Assembly: GCA_963810305.1 (NCBI GenBank)
Contig: CAWEMY010000005.1
Span: forward strand, 434,001-498,000
Direction: 5' to 3'
Origin: JACDCA01 sp963810305
Lineage (GTDB): Bacteria > Acidobacteriota > Vicinamibacteria > Vicinamibacterales > 2-12-FULL-66-21
DNA length: 64,000 nucleotides
Shown: positions 25,226-33,281 of the stretch, in pieces
Position numbering within the stretch: the first letter of the stretch is position 1
How the letters are laid out: every line of letters begins with the position of its first letter
Made by a program: the position numbers and the translations under genes
Notes under the pieces: model-generated
Told to the model about the DNA's origin: nothing
What the model saw: only the letters and a program-made list of their open reading frames with translations
Databases searched by the model: none

Positions 25226-25920
25226 CCGCTGTCTTGACCGTGGACAGGGTCGTCAAGAACTACGGCGGCCTTCGCCCGCTGCGAATCACACGGCTCGACC
25301 TGCAATCGGGCGAACGCGTGGCAATCAGTGGCATCGATGCGACCGCGGCTCCCGTTCTGGTGAGTCTCCTGACCGGCGCCGCACTTCCCGACGAGGGCAC
25401 CGTACAGGCGTTCGGCCGATCAACTGGCGACATTGGCAATGGTGATGAGTGGCTTGCCTCACTGGAGCGCTTCGGGATCGTGAGTCCGCGCGCGGTCCTG
25501 CTCGAAGAGGCAACGTTGCAGCAGAACCTGGCGATGCCTTACACGCTGCAGATCGATCCCGTGCCGCGCGATGTTGCGGAAAACGTCAGGGCGCTGGCCG
25601 CGGAATGCGGGATCGCGACCGATTCCCTGATGGAGCCGGTAGCAAAGTTTCCCCCGGAGGTGCGGGCGCGCATCCATTTCGCGCGCGCGGTCGCGTTGGC
25701 GCCGGAGCTGCTGATTCTCGAACATCCGACGGCGGAAATTCCCGAACCCTCACGAGCCGCGTTCGGCCGCGATGTCGCCGCCGCCGCCCAGGCACGGGGC
25801 ATCAGCATGGTCGCTCTTACGTTCGATTCGGAGTTCGCCTCGACTGTCGCGCACCGGTCACTCGAGCTGAATGGAGCGACCGGCGCGCTTACTCCGTGGA
25901 AGCGTCGCAGATGGTTCTAG
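25222..25920 (+). CDS. Degenerate ABC-transporter ATPase-like protein
   Basis: 232 residues with an ABC ATPase layout but failed catalytic motifs. The start (VLTVDRVVKNYGGLRPLRIT) and the preface to Walker A are normal, but the P-loop reads ISGIDATAAPVLVSLLTGA, without GxxGxGKS. The signature region is PPEVRARIHFARAVALAPEL instead of LSGGQ, and Walker B is LLILEHPTA, with His replacing the catalytic Glu. It probably cannot hydrolyse ATP. No permease gene is adjacent. It overlaps the PHP gene by ATGA, so it is part of the erpA-to-PHP run. It could be a structural or regulatory relative, or a pseudo-enzyme partner for an ATPase encoded elsewhere. Confidence 0.75.
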   Translation: MTAVLTVDRVVKNYGGLRPLRITRLDLQSGERVAISGIDATAAPVLVSLLTGAALPDEGTVQAFGRSTGDIGNGDEWLASLERFGIVSPRAVLLEEATLQQNLAMPYTLQIDPVPRDVAENVRALAAECGIATDSLMEPVAKFPPEVRARIHFARAVALAPELLILEHPTAEIPEPSRAAFGRDVAAAAQARGISMVALTFDSEFASTVAHRSLELNGATGALTPWKRRRWF

Positions 25921-25922
25921 CC

Positions 25923-26465
25923 CTACTTCTTTGTCACCACGCCACACGCTACCCTTGGACCGCCGCTCACCCCCGACTTCGGTGCGCCGGTCGTCCCCTG
26001 GTCGGGATTGCCGTGAATGATGATCGCCGTACCGTCATCGTCGAAGAGCGACAGCGGGCCGTCCGAGAGCGTCACGCGAGACGTCGTGATCTTCATCGTC
26101 CCCGTTCCGTTCGCAGCGGCCTCCAGATTCGGGATATCACCGAGGTGGTATGGATGATTGGCGTCAGGGTCGGTGTTGCCGGCGGGACCTGGATCGAAAT
26201 GTCCTCCCGCGGCAGTAAATGCCGGCGGCTCGCACTTGCCGACTGCATGGAGGTGCACTCCGTGGCGTCCGGGAGTCAACCCGCTGACGGTGACAGTGAT
26301 GTCGACGACGGTACCGGTTCCGGAGGCCCGTTCGGTGAACGTCGCCGTCCCGCTGATCTTGTCTCCCTTGATGTCCGCCGTAGCGCCGCTCGTCTGCGCA
26401 TGCGCGAGCGTGATGACGCCCGCCGCGGCGATCAGACCGGCGGCTGCAAACAGTCTCAATTTCAT
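25923..26465 (-). CDS. sodC: Periplasmic Cu/Zn superoxide dismutase
   Basis: SodC dismutates superoxide outside the cytoplasm. The 180-residue protein has a signal peptide (LRLFAAAGLIAAAGVITLAHA), the copper-ligand motif GRHGVHLHAVGKCEP, the zinc loop GGHFDPG and HPYHLGDIPN, and the C-terminal HGNPDQ and GGPRVACGVV with the second cysteine and the guiding Arg. AGGAGG lies six bases before the ATG. It converges on the ABC-like gene (two bases between stops) and is divergent from the HAD gene with 40 bases between starts. Confidence 0.95.
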   Translation of the reverse strand: MKLRLFAAAGLIAAAGVITLAHAQTSGATADIKGDKISGTATFTERASGTGTVVDITVTVSGLTPGRHGVHLHAVGKCEPPAFTAAGGHFDPGPAGNTDPDANHPYHLGDIPNLEAAANGTGTMKITTSRVTLSDGPLSLFDDDGTAIIIHGNPDQGTTGAPKSGVSGGPRVACGVVTKK

Positions 26466-26505
26466 TCAATGCCTCCTGCGGCGATTGTAATCCTGGACTT
26501 CCAAC

Positions 26506-27192
26506 GTGCGTAAACTCGTCCTTTTCGATATCGATGGAACGCTGGTGCTGACCGGAGGTGCCGGCCTGCGCGCGATGAATACTGCGCTCGAAGAAGTCCT
26601 GGGCCGCTCGGAGGGTTTGGACGGCATCCCGGTCGCCGGTCGAACGGACTGGGCCATTCTCGCCGAGGCGGTAAGGGTCCTCGATCGCGAGCTCGACGCT
26701 CCACTGCTCGAGCAGCTGCGAGATCGTTACATCGCGAACCTTGCGCTCGAAATCGAACGACCGGGACGTGGAGTGAAAGCGGTCATGCCTGGCATCAGGG
26801 AGCTGCTGTCAGTAATCGAGGAGAGAGACGACACGTTCCTTGGCCTCCTGACCGGAAACTTCGAGGAAGGCGCGCGCATCAAGCTCTCTCATTTCGATCT
26901 CTGGCGATACTTCAAATGCGGAGCGTTCGGAGGGGACGCGGCGGATCGTAACGAGCTGGTCCCGGTCGCGGTGTCGCGTGCGGTCGCTTGTGGGCTTCCG
27001 CAGATCGAGCCGGCGGACGTCCTGGTCGTGGGAGACACGCCCCATGACATTGCCTGTGCGCACGCTGCGGGGGCAACGCCGGTCGGTGTCGCCACCGGCG
27101 GATACTCCGTCGCGCAGCTGCGCGATAGCGGCGCAGAGATCGTTTTTCAGGATCTCAGCGATGCCAACGCGTTCGTCCGTCTATTGGAGTAG
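26506..27192 (+). CDS. HAD family hydrolase, phosphoglycolate-phosphatase-like
   Basis: 228 residues from GTG. Motifs: LVLFDIDGTLVLTGG (nucleophile Asp and acid Asp), LLTGN (motif II), and VLVVGDTPHDIACAHAAGA (metal-binding motif IV). The DGTL form and cap resemble Gph/phosphoglycolate phosphatases, but the substrate is not determined. There is no good Shine-Dalgarno; TGTAAT lies about 14 bases upstream. It faces sodC across a 40-base shared promoter region. Confidence 0.87.
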   Translation: MRKLVLFDIDGTLVLTGGAGLRAMNTALEEVLGRSEGLDGIPVAGRTDWAILAEAVRVLDRELDAPLLEQLRDRYIANLALEIERPGRGVKAVMPGIRELLSVIEERDDTFLGLLTGNFEEGARIKLSHFDLWRYFKCGAFGGDAADRNELVPVAVSRAVACGLPQIEPADVLVVGDTPHDIACAHAAGATPVGVATGGYSVAQLRDSGAEIVFQDLSDANAFVRLLE

Positions 27193-27209
27193 ATCCCGGT
27201 CCCGCCTGG

Positions 27210-27278
27210 CTAGATATCGAAGAACAATACATGACTTGCTGAATAGCGATATCTAAGTTATCGTTTATCGATACTTAG
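27210..27278 (+). promoter_or_regulatory. Promoter with three copies of a GATATCTAAG-like motif
   Basis: TTGCTG (27236-27241) and TATCGT (27259-27264) are spaced 17 bases apart. Related words CTAGATATCGA (27210-27220, inverted), GCGATATCTAA (27247-27257) and TCGATACTTAG (27268-27278) flank and overlap them. Their position ahead of a DUF2975/XRE pair suggests an operator for the XRE protein. Confidence 0.5.
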
Positions 27279-27296
27279 TCCTTGGAGGGCAACTCA

Positions 27297-27818
27297 ATGT
27301 CGCGACCTTATTCAGCCGCGCTGCCGATCACCTACGTCGTGCTGCGGGTCCTCATCGTCGTGAACTGGCTCGCCGGCGTCTTGATCGCCATTCTCCTGGT
27401 CGCCATGCCCACCAGGCAATGGATCATGAGCGCGCTCGAACTTTCCCCTGGGCCTGAGGCAGAGGGGCTGATCATGGGTCTACGCGCGATCGCGGTGATC
27501 GGCCTCGCCGCGATCCCGCTGCACTACACCATCCTCAAACGGCTGCTCGCGATGGTTGAGACGGTTCGCGCGGGCGACCCGTTCGTCGCCGCGAACGCAG
27601 CCCGTTTGCAGACGATCGCCTGGGCCCTGCTCGCGCTGCAGCTTTTCAGCCTCGTCATCGGCGCGATCGTCAAGGCGGTATCGACGCCGGCGCATCCACT
27701 CGATATCGATGCCGGCTTTTCGATCAACGGCTGGCTCGCCGTACTCCTCACGTTCCTGCTGGCCAGGGTGTTCGCGGAAGGCACGCTCATGCGCGAAGAC
27801 GTCGAGGGGACGGTGTGA
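27297..27818 (+). CDS. DUF2975 family membrane protein
   Basis: 173 residues with four hydrophobic segments, beginning around ITYVVLRVLIVVNWLAGVLI and ending GWLAVLLTFLLARVFAEG. The C-terminal RVFAEGTLMREDVEGTV is typical of DUF2975. These proteins are nearly always encoded just before a small YozG-like XRE regulator, as here (TGATG overlap); their function is unknown. GGAGG eight bases before the ATG sets the start. Confidence 0.88.
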   Translation: MSRPYSAALPITYVVLRVLIVVNWLAGVLIAILLVAMPTRQWIMSALELSPGPEAEGLIMGLRAIAVIGLAAIPLHYTILKRLLAMVETVRAGDPFVAANAARLQTIAWALLALQLFSLVIGAIVKAVSTPAHPLDIDAGFSINGWLAVLLTFLLARVFAEGTLMREDVEGTV

Positions 27819-28075
27819 TGGCGATCGCCGTCAAACTCGACGACCTCCTCTACGACCGACGGATGACGCTGACCGAGCTCGCGGATCGGATCGGAATCAC
27901 CCTTGCCAATCTGTCGATCCTCAAGACCGGGAAGGCGCGCGCGATCCGCTTCTCGACGCTCGACGCAATCTGCGAGACGCTCGCGTGCCAGCCGGGCGAC
28001 ATTCTGCGCTTTGAGCAAGAGCAAGTAGAAAGCAAGCGGCCGGCACCAGCCAGCAAACGGAGCGTAAGCCGATGA
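27818..28075 (+). CDS. Small XRE-family transcriptional regulator (YozG-like)
   Basis: 85 residues with a single Cro/CI helix-turn-helix: MTLTELADRIGITLANLSIL and GKARAIRFSTLDAICETLAC, then QPGDILRFE, the usual ending of this family. A lysine- and alanine-rich tail follows. It probably regulates its own unit through the motif cluster upstream of the DUF2975 gene. Its stop overlaps the next start as ATGA. Confidence 0.9.
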   Translation: MAIAVKLDDLLYDRRMTLTELADRIGITLANLSILKTGKARAIRFSTLDAICETLACQPGDILRFEQEQVESKRPAPASKRSVSR

Positions 28076-29863
28076 ACGGACTCTCGAGCGAGAAACCGCT
28101 GCGTCTCTGGCCCGGCGTTGCCGGGGCCATCATCGTCGTGTTCGCACGCTTCGTTATCGCCCCGTTCGTTCTAGGCGACGGCTTGATCGGCGTTCTGGCG
28201 GGACTGGCCGGTGCCGCGCTCATCCTTCTCTGGTGGCTTTTCTTCAGCCGCGCTCCGTGGTTGGAACGGATCGGCGCGAGTCGTGCTGATCGCGCTGGCC
28301 GCCGTCGTGACGCTGGCCTTAGCACATCCCTCGATCGGCGGCGGCACGTCGGGGGGGATGTTGTTCACGTTCCTGCTGCCTGCGACCGTCCCCCCGTTCC
28401 TGGTCGCGGGGGCCATCCTGTCCCGGCGATCCTCGCGCCGGGTTCGACGGGTCACGATGGCGGCGGCGATTCTCCTGGGCTGCGGAATGTGGGTCTTCGC
28501 GCGCACCGACGGAATCGGGGGGCAGGCCAACCCGCAGCTCGCCTGGCGATGGACGCCGACCGCGGAGGAGAAGCTGCTCACCGCGACGCGAGACGAAACG
28601 CTCCCGTCACCGGCAGCGCCAACGGCGCCCCAACCAACGGATTCATCGTCGGCAAGAGCGGCGACTGACACCACTGCGAAGCTCCGGATTCCCGCTGTGG
28701 CGCCAATCCTTTGGAGCGGATTCCGTGGCTCGGAGCGCAACGCCGTCGCCGCCCTTGACGGCGCGCGCATAAACACTGACTGGAACGCCACGAAGCCAAA
28801 GCAGATCTGGCGTCGAAGGGTCGGGCCGGGCTGGTCGTCGTTCGCTGTCGCCGGTGAGCTGGTGTTCACGCAGGAGCAGCGCGGCGACTACGAGCTGATC
28901 TCCGCGTATAGGCTCAGCACCGGAGAACCAGTCTGGCGTCATCAGGACGCGGCGCGATTCTATGAGTCGGCTGGAGGGGCCGGACCGCGTGGAACACCGA
29001 CGGCACACGACGGCTGTGTCTATGCCATGGGCGCGACCGGCATCGTGAATGCGCTGGACGCGAGGACCGGCGCGCGCATCTGGACCCGCAGCGCCGATCG
29101 CGACACCGGTGCTCGACGGCCCGATTGGGCGTTTGCCGCGTCGCCGCTGGTCGTCGGCGATGTGCTCGTGACCGCGGCGTCGGGGCGTCTTGTCGCGTAC
29201 GATCTCAAGAACGGCACGCCACGGTGGACGCAGAAAACAAGCGGCGGCGGCTACAGCTCTCCACACTTCGCGACGCTCGCGGGCGTTCCACAGATCCTGC
29301 TGATGAACGGCGGCGGGATCACCGGCGTCGGGCTCGACGGCCGCATCCTCTGGGCGATCCACGCCGAGGCCGGGGTCGCGTTCGTCCAGCCACAGGCGCT
29401 CGAGGACGGCAGTGTGCTGGCGGCATCGGGCGAGGCGCTGCGCGGGCAGGGCGTGCGCCGCCTCGCGGTGTCGCGCGCTCCTGACGGCGCTTGGCAGGTC
29501 GACGAGCGCTGGACCTCGCGCGGGCTGAAGCCGTACTTCAGTGACTTCGTGGTCCACAAAGGACACGCCTACGGCTTCGACGGCACGATCCTCTCGGCCA
29601 TCAATCTCGAGACCGGTGAGCGCGTCTGGAAGGGCGGCCGATACGGGGCCGGCCAAATGCTCCTGCTCCCCCAGCAGGATCTTCTGCTCGTCGTGTCGGA
29701 GGAAGGCGACCTCGTCCTTGTAGCCGCATCGCCCGACCAGCACACCGAGATCGCGAAGTTCAAGGCGATCGAGGGGAAGACCTGGAACCATCCCGTGCTC
29801 GTCGGAGACGTGCTGCTCGTGCGCAACGGCGAAGAGATGGCGGCGTTCAAGCTGGCTCGGTGA
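28072..29863 (+). pseudogene. Membrane protein with PQQ-like beta-propeller, apparent frameshift
   Basis: The N-terminal membrane part starts at ATG 28072 (LRLWPGVAGAIIVVFARFVI through APWLERIGA) and continues one frame later with VVLIALAAVVTLALAHPSIG. The break is near 28275 and equals a one-base insertion. After four or five hydrophobic segments and a low-complexity linker, residues from about 215 form a propeller of PQQ-enzyme-like blades (VNALDARTGARIWTRSAD, VAYDLKNGTPRWTQKTSG, AINLETGERVWKGGRYG). Such proteins are common in acidobacteria; no PQQ-dehydrogenase catalytic residues are evident. The downstream 550-codon frame is intact from 28211, so a shorter protein could be made. Confidence 0.8.
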
Positions 29864-30341
29864 CGCGTGCGCCGAGCGTCTTCTCGTACCGCCACACCTC
29901 GAGCTCGAACGTGCCGCCTGGCACCTCGAGCTCGTTGACCATCGTTCGCGCCAGCCGCCAGCCGCACTTTTCGTAAAAGCGCGCGGCGCGGTGGTTGCCG
30001 ATGGCGCAGGCGAGCCATGCCGTCCGCACGCCGCGGGCGGCGAGCGTGCGTTCGGCATCGGCAACGAGCGCGGCGGCGACGCCGGTACCGCGTGCCTCGG
30101 TCGCGACGAAGAGTTGATACAACTCGTCGTCTTTGACCCAGCACAAGCCGAGCGGTCGGCCGAGAGGTCCGACGACGCGTGTTTCCGGGAGAGCGCGGGC
30201 AAGGCGCTCTCTGAAGTTCTCCAGCGTCCGGATTTTCACCAGCGCCGGCGGGAGGATCTCCGCGTGCGCATCGCGCCACGCGTCATGCCACAAGCGAGCG
30301 AGCCGGTCGAGCTCCGCAGGTTCTGCGTTTCGCACATCCAT
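29847..30341 (-). CDS. GNAT family N-acetyltransferase
   Basis: About 164 residues from the preferred ATG (DVRNAEPAELDRLARLWHDAW); a longer frame to 30392 exists. The acetyl-CoA motif is LFVATEARGTGVAAALVADA, followed by NHRAARFYEKCGWRLART, the usual C-terminal GNAT element. Substrate unknown. It converges on the propeller gene with a 17-base overlap, so neither has room for a terminator. Confidence 0.87.
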   Translation of the reverse strand: MDVRNAEPAELDRLARLWHDAWRDAHAEILPPALVKIRTLENFRERLARALPETRVVGPLGRPLGLCWVKDDELYQLFVATEARGTGVAAALVADAERTLAARGVRTAWLACAIGNHRAARFYEKCGWRLARTMVNELEVPGGTFELEVWRYEKTLGARVTEPA

Positions 30342-30680
30342 TGCTTCGGCCTGCGGATTGTCCCACGCCCGCAAAGTGCCGGCGGCAGTCAACCGCGTGG
30401 TGCTCCCCGGCTAACCTTCGGTCTATCAGGCGGATGTCGAACCCGTGCAAGAATACGCGGAACTTTCTTGTCGCATACAGCGTTATCAAAATGACCATGC
30501 GAGCCGGCGAGGTCTCGCCGAAGCGCTTTGCGCGAAGGCGGATGTAGGGGGCCGGTGGAGTCATGCGAGCGAGCACGCGAGCGAGCCACGTGCCCGGAGC
30601 GAGCCGGCGAAGCGGCAAGCGAGGGCGCGTGTAGGGGAGTCCGAGGGGCGAAGCCCCTCGGGAAGACAATGAGGTAGCAG
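30342..30680. other. 339-base gap: two dispersed repeats, no gene seen
   Basis: The left part holds GNAT upstream sequence. From 30513 the gap is repeat DNA: one copy of the element found in the fumarase gene, then copy 2 of the 80-base element. The ADOP permease starts 18 bases after the hairpin with GAGG as a weak ribosome-binding site. Confidence 0.7.
30513..30662. repeat. Compound of two dispersed repeat families upstream of an ADOP permease
   Basis: 30513-30542 matches the unit inserted in fumarase (20667-20731). 30583-30662 matches 22971-23050, the last 38 bases exactly, with the same 9-bp GC hairpin. Both 80-base copies lie just upstream of a plus-strand gene. Confidence 0.88.
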
Positions 30681-33116
30681 GTGAAGGCAACGCTGGAACG
30701 ATGGATCAGGGACTTTACGCACGCCGCGCGGAGTCTTGCCCGTGCGGCGGGCTTCACGTTCGTCGTCGTGGCGACGCTCGCGCTCGCCATCGGCGCGAAC
30801 GCCACGATCTTCAGCGTCGTCAACGCCGTGCTCCTCGAGCCGTTGCCGTTCCCGCACGCGGACCGGCTCGTCTACATCGCCGGTACGGCTCCAGGGACCG
30901 ATCAGCCGGCGGAGTTCGGCGTGGCGGATGAACTCTACTTCGAGTACCGGGAGAGTGCGCCTGCCATCGAAGATGCCGGGTTCTACGGCACCGGGTCGTC
31001 GACGACGCGCGTGGACGATCACGTCGACCAGCTCTTCCTGACCCGGGCGACACCGTCGCTCTTCACGACGCTCGGCGCCCAGCCCCAGCAGGGACGGCTG
31101 TTCACCGATGCCGACGACGACAAGGTTGTCGTCATCAGTGACTGGCTGTGGCGGAGCTGGTTCGCCTCCGATGACAAGGTGATCGGCAGAAGCTACTTCT
31201 TCGCCGGCGGGACGCGCACCGTGGTCGGCATCATGAAACCGGAGTTCCGGTTCCCTGACGAGCGCGTCGCATTCTGGGTGCCGTTCGTGATTCGCGCCGC
31301 GCAGGTCACGCCGGGCGGATTTGGGCCGAACATGGTCGCCCGCATGAAGCCGGGAACCGACCGCGCAGCGCTGATGGGGCAACTCGAGCCGCTCGCCCGT
31401 CGCGTCCAGCAGCGGCTGGGCGGCCCCCCGCCGTACGTGCGGATCATGGAACGTCACCGGCCGGTGGTGAAGCCACTCCGCGAGCACCTTGTCGGCAGTG
31501 TTTTGACCCCGCTGTGGATTCTGCTCGGCACGGTCGCCATCGTGTTCCTGATCGCGTGCGCGAACATCGCCAGCCTGTTCACGGTGCGCGCGGAGAACCG
31601 GCGTCGCGACCTGGCGGTGCGGCGCGCTCTCGGAGCGCGGCGAGCCGACCTGGTGCGCTCACAGCTGACTGAGGCGCTCCTTCTCGCGGCAGTGGGCGGC
31701 GCAGCCGGCGCGCTCATCGCCTGGGCTGGCGTGCCACTGCTGGTCCGCGCGGCGCCGGACGCCGTCGCCGGCGGCTTTGGCGGGGCTCCAATTCCCGGAC
31801 TTGCGACCGCGGGCCTGGACCTGATGACCCTCTTCTTCACGGTGGGTATTTCGGTTCTGGCGGCGTGCGCGTTTGGCCTGCTGCCCGCGCTCCGTGCCTC
31901 AGGCTCGCGCCTTGGCAGTCTTCAGCAGGCCGGACGGGGCGTCATCGGCGGGAATCTCACGCGCGATGTGCTGGTGGTCGTGCAGACCGCTGCTGCGCTC
32001 GTTCTGCTGGTTGGCTCGGCGCTGCTCATGCGCAGTTTCTGGCAGCTCAGTCACGTCGACGCCGGATACAACATAGAGGGCATCTTCACATTTCAGATCG
32101 CGGCCAGTCGCCCCGACCTGAACGACCGAGCGGCGATGTCGAGGTTTCAGTACGCCTTCATGGATCGTCTGAAGGGGCTGCCGGGTGTCGAATCCGTGGG
32201 CTACATCAGCACTCTTCCCCTGGACGAGGGCGCTAGCAGCGGGAACATCACCACTCCCAGGCTCGAGGCCAGTGGCACCGAGGCGCCGCTCGTTCGCGTC
32301 GCCGGGGCCGGAGGCGCGTACTTCCAGACCATGGGCATCGACCTCCGGCGCGGCCGCTACTTCGACCGGGTCGAGGAAGAACGGGCGATGCCGTTTGTCA
32401 TCATCAGCGAGGCAGCCGCCAAGTTGTTGTTTCCTGGTGAGGATCCAATCGGCAAGCAGGTGCGGCCCGCGGCCGGCGGTCAGACGTGGTACAGCGTCAT
32501 CGGCGTGGTCGAGGACGTCCTGATTGACGACCTGCGCCGCAAAGCCCCAGAGCCAACTGTGTACTTACCGGCCGTGTCCGCGTCGCCGGCATACGTCATC
32601 AAGTCGAGCCGTGCGGACCACCTCGAACCGGAGGTTCGCGCGATCATTCGCGAGGTGATTCCGACATCTCCGATGTACCGCATCTTCACCATGAAGCGCC
32701 TGGCCGCGAACGCCATGGCGAACCTGTCATTCACGATGCTGATGGTGAGCATGGCTGCGGTACTCGCGCTCGTCCTGGGTGCAGTGGGGCTGTATGGCGT
32801 GCTCTCGTATCGGGTGACGAAGCGGGCGCAGGAGATCGGCGTACGCATGGCCCTCGGCGCCGAGGCGAAGACCGTGCGGCGGATGTTCGTGTGGCAGGGC
32901 GGGCGAGTCGCCTTGATCGGCATCGTCGTAGGAATGCTGGCGGCCGTGGCGCTCACCACCTACATCAAGACACTGTTGTTCAACGTCGGGCGACTGGACC
33001 TCCTTGCGTTCGCGGGGATGTCTGCCGTGATGCTTGCTGTAGCGCTGCTTGCGAGCTATGTCCCGGCGCTACGCGCCTCGCGTGTGGATCCGGTAGTGGC
33101 GCTGCGGGCGGAATAG
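30681..33116 (+). CDS. ADOP-type ABC transporter permease (MacB/FtsX family)
   Basis: 811 residues from GTG. The layout is MacB_PCD-FtsX repeated twice: a first membrane helix with FTFVVVATLALAIGANATIF, an extracytoplasmic domain, FtsX helices around LWILLGTVAIVFLIACANIA, a second periplasmic domain and a last FtsX block with RAQEIGVRMALGAEAKTVRR and the ending ASRVDPVVALRAE. These match the acidobacterial duplicated orphan permeases, which lack an adjacent ATPase gene. The N-terminal ADOP prefix domain seen at 41720 is absent here. A kinase-propeller gene follows on the same strand, 165 bases on. Substrate unknown. Confidence 0.9.
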   Translation: MKATLERWIRDFTHAARSLARAAGFTFVVVATLALAIGANATIFSVVNAVLLEPLPFPHADRLVYIAGTAPGTDQPAEFGVADELYFEYRESAPAIEDAGFYGTGSSTTRVDDHVDQLFLTRATPSLFTTLGAQPQQGRLFTDADDDKVVVISDWLWRSWFASDDKVIGRSYFFAGGTRTVVGIMKPEFRFPDERVAFWVPFVIRAAQVTPGGFGPNMVARMKPGTDRAALMGQLEPLARRVQQRLGGPPPYVRIMERHRPVVKPLREHLVGSVLTPLWILLGTVAIVFLIACANIASLFTVRAENRRRDLAVRRALGARRADLVRSQLTEALLLAAVGGAAGALIAWAGVPLLVRAAPDAVAGGFGGAPIPGLATAGLDLMTLFFTVGISVLAACAFGLLPALRASGSRLGSLQQAGRGVIGGNLTRDVLVVVQTAAALVLLVGSALLMRSFWQLSHVDAGYNIEGIFTFQIAASRPDLNDRAAMSRFQYAFMDRLKGLPGVESVGYISTLPLDEGASSGNITTPRLEASGTEAPLVRVAGAGGAYFQTMGIDLRRGRYFDRVEEERAMPFVIISEAAAKLLFPGEDPIGKQVRPAAGGQTWYSVIGVVEDVLIDDLRRKAPEPTVYLPAVSASPAYVIKSSRADHLEPEVRAIIREVIPTSPMYRIFTMKRLAANAMANLSFTMLMVSMAAVLALVLGAVGLYGVLSYRVTKRAQEIGVRMALGAEAKTVRRMFVWQGGRVALIGIVVGMLAAVALTTYIKTLLFNVGRLDLLAFAGMSAVMLAVALLASYVPALRASRVDPVVALRAE

Positions 33117-33269
33117 TTCCGGCTGCTTCGGCACGGACTACTTCCTGCCGGCGCGTCGCCCGCACTGTCGTCCGTCGCAGCGAGAATCAAGAGTCTCAGA
33201 GCTGCCGCCTAGTCGTGCGCGCCAACCGTGCATCAAGATCATCGCGAAACTGAACACCTCACGTTTCAG

Positions 33270-33281
33270 TAAGATACGCGC
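33270..33281 (+). promoter_or_regulatory. -10 box placed for a leaderless kinase mRNA
   Basis: TAAGAT (33270-33275) is followed by six bases and the GTG start at 33282, without a Shine-Dalgarno. The preceding 150 bases show no gene. Confidence 0.45.
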
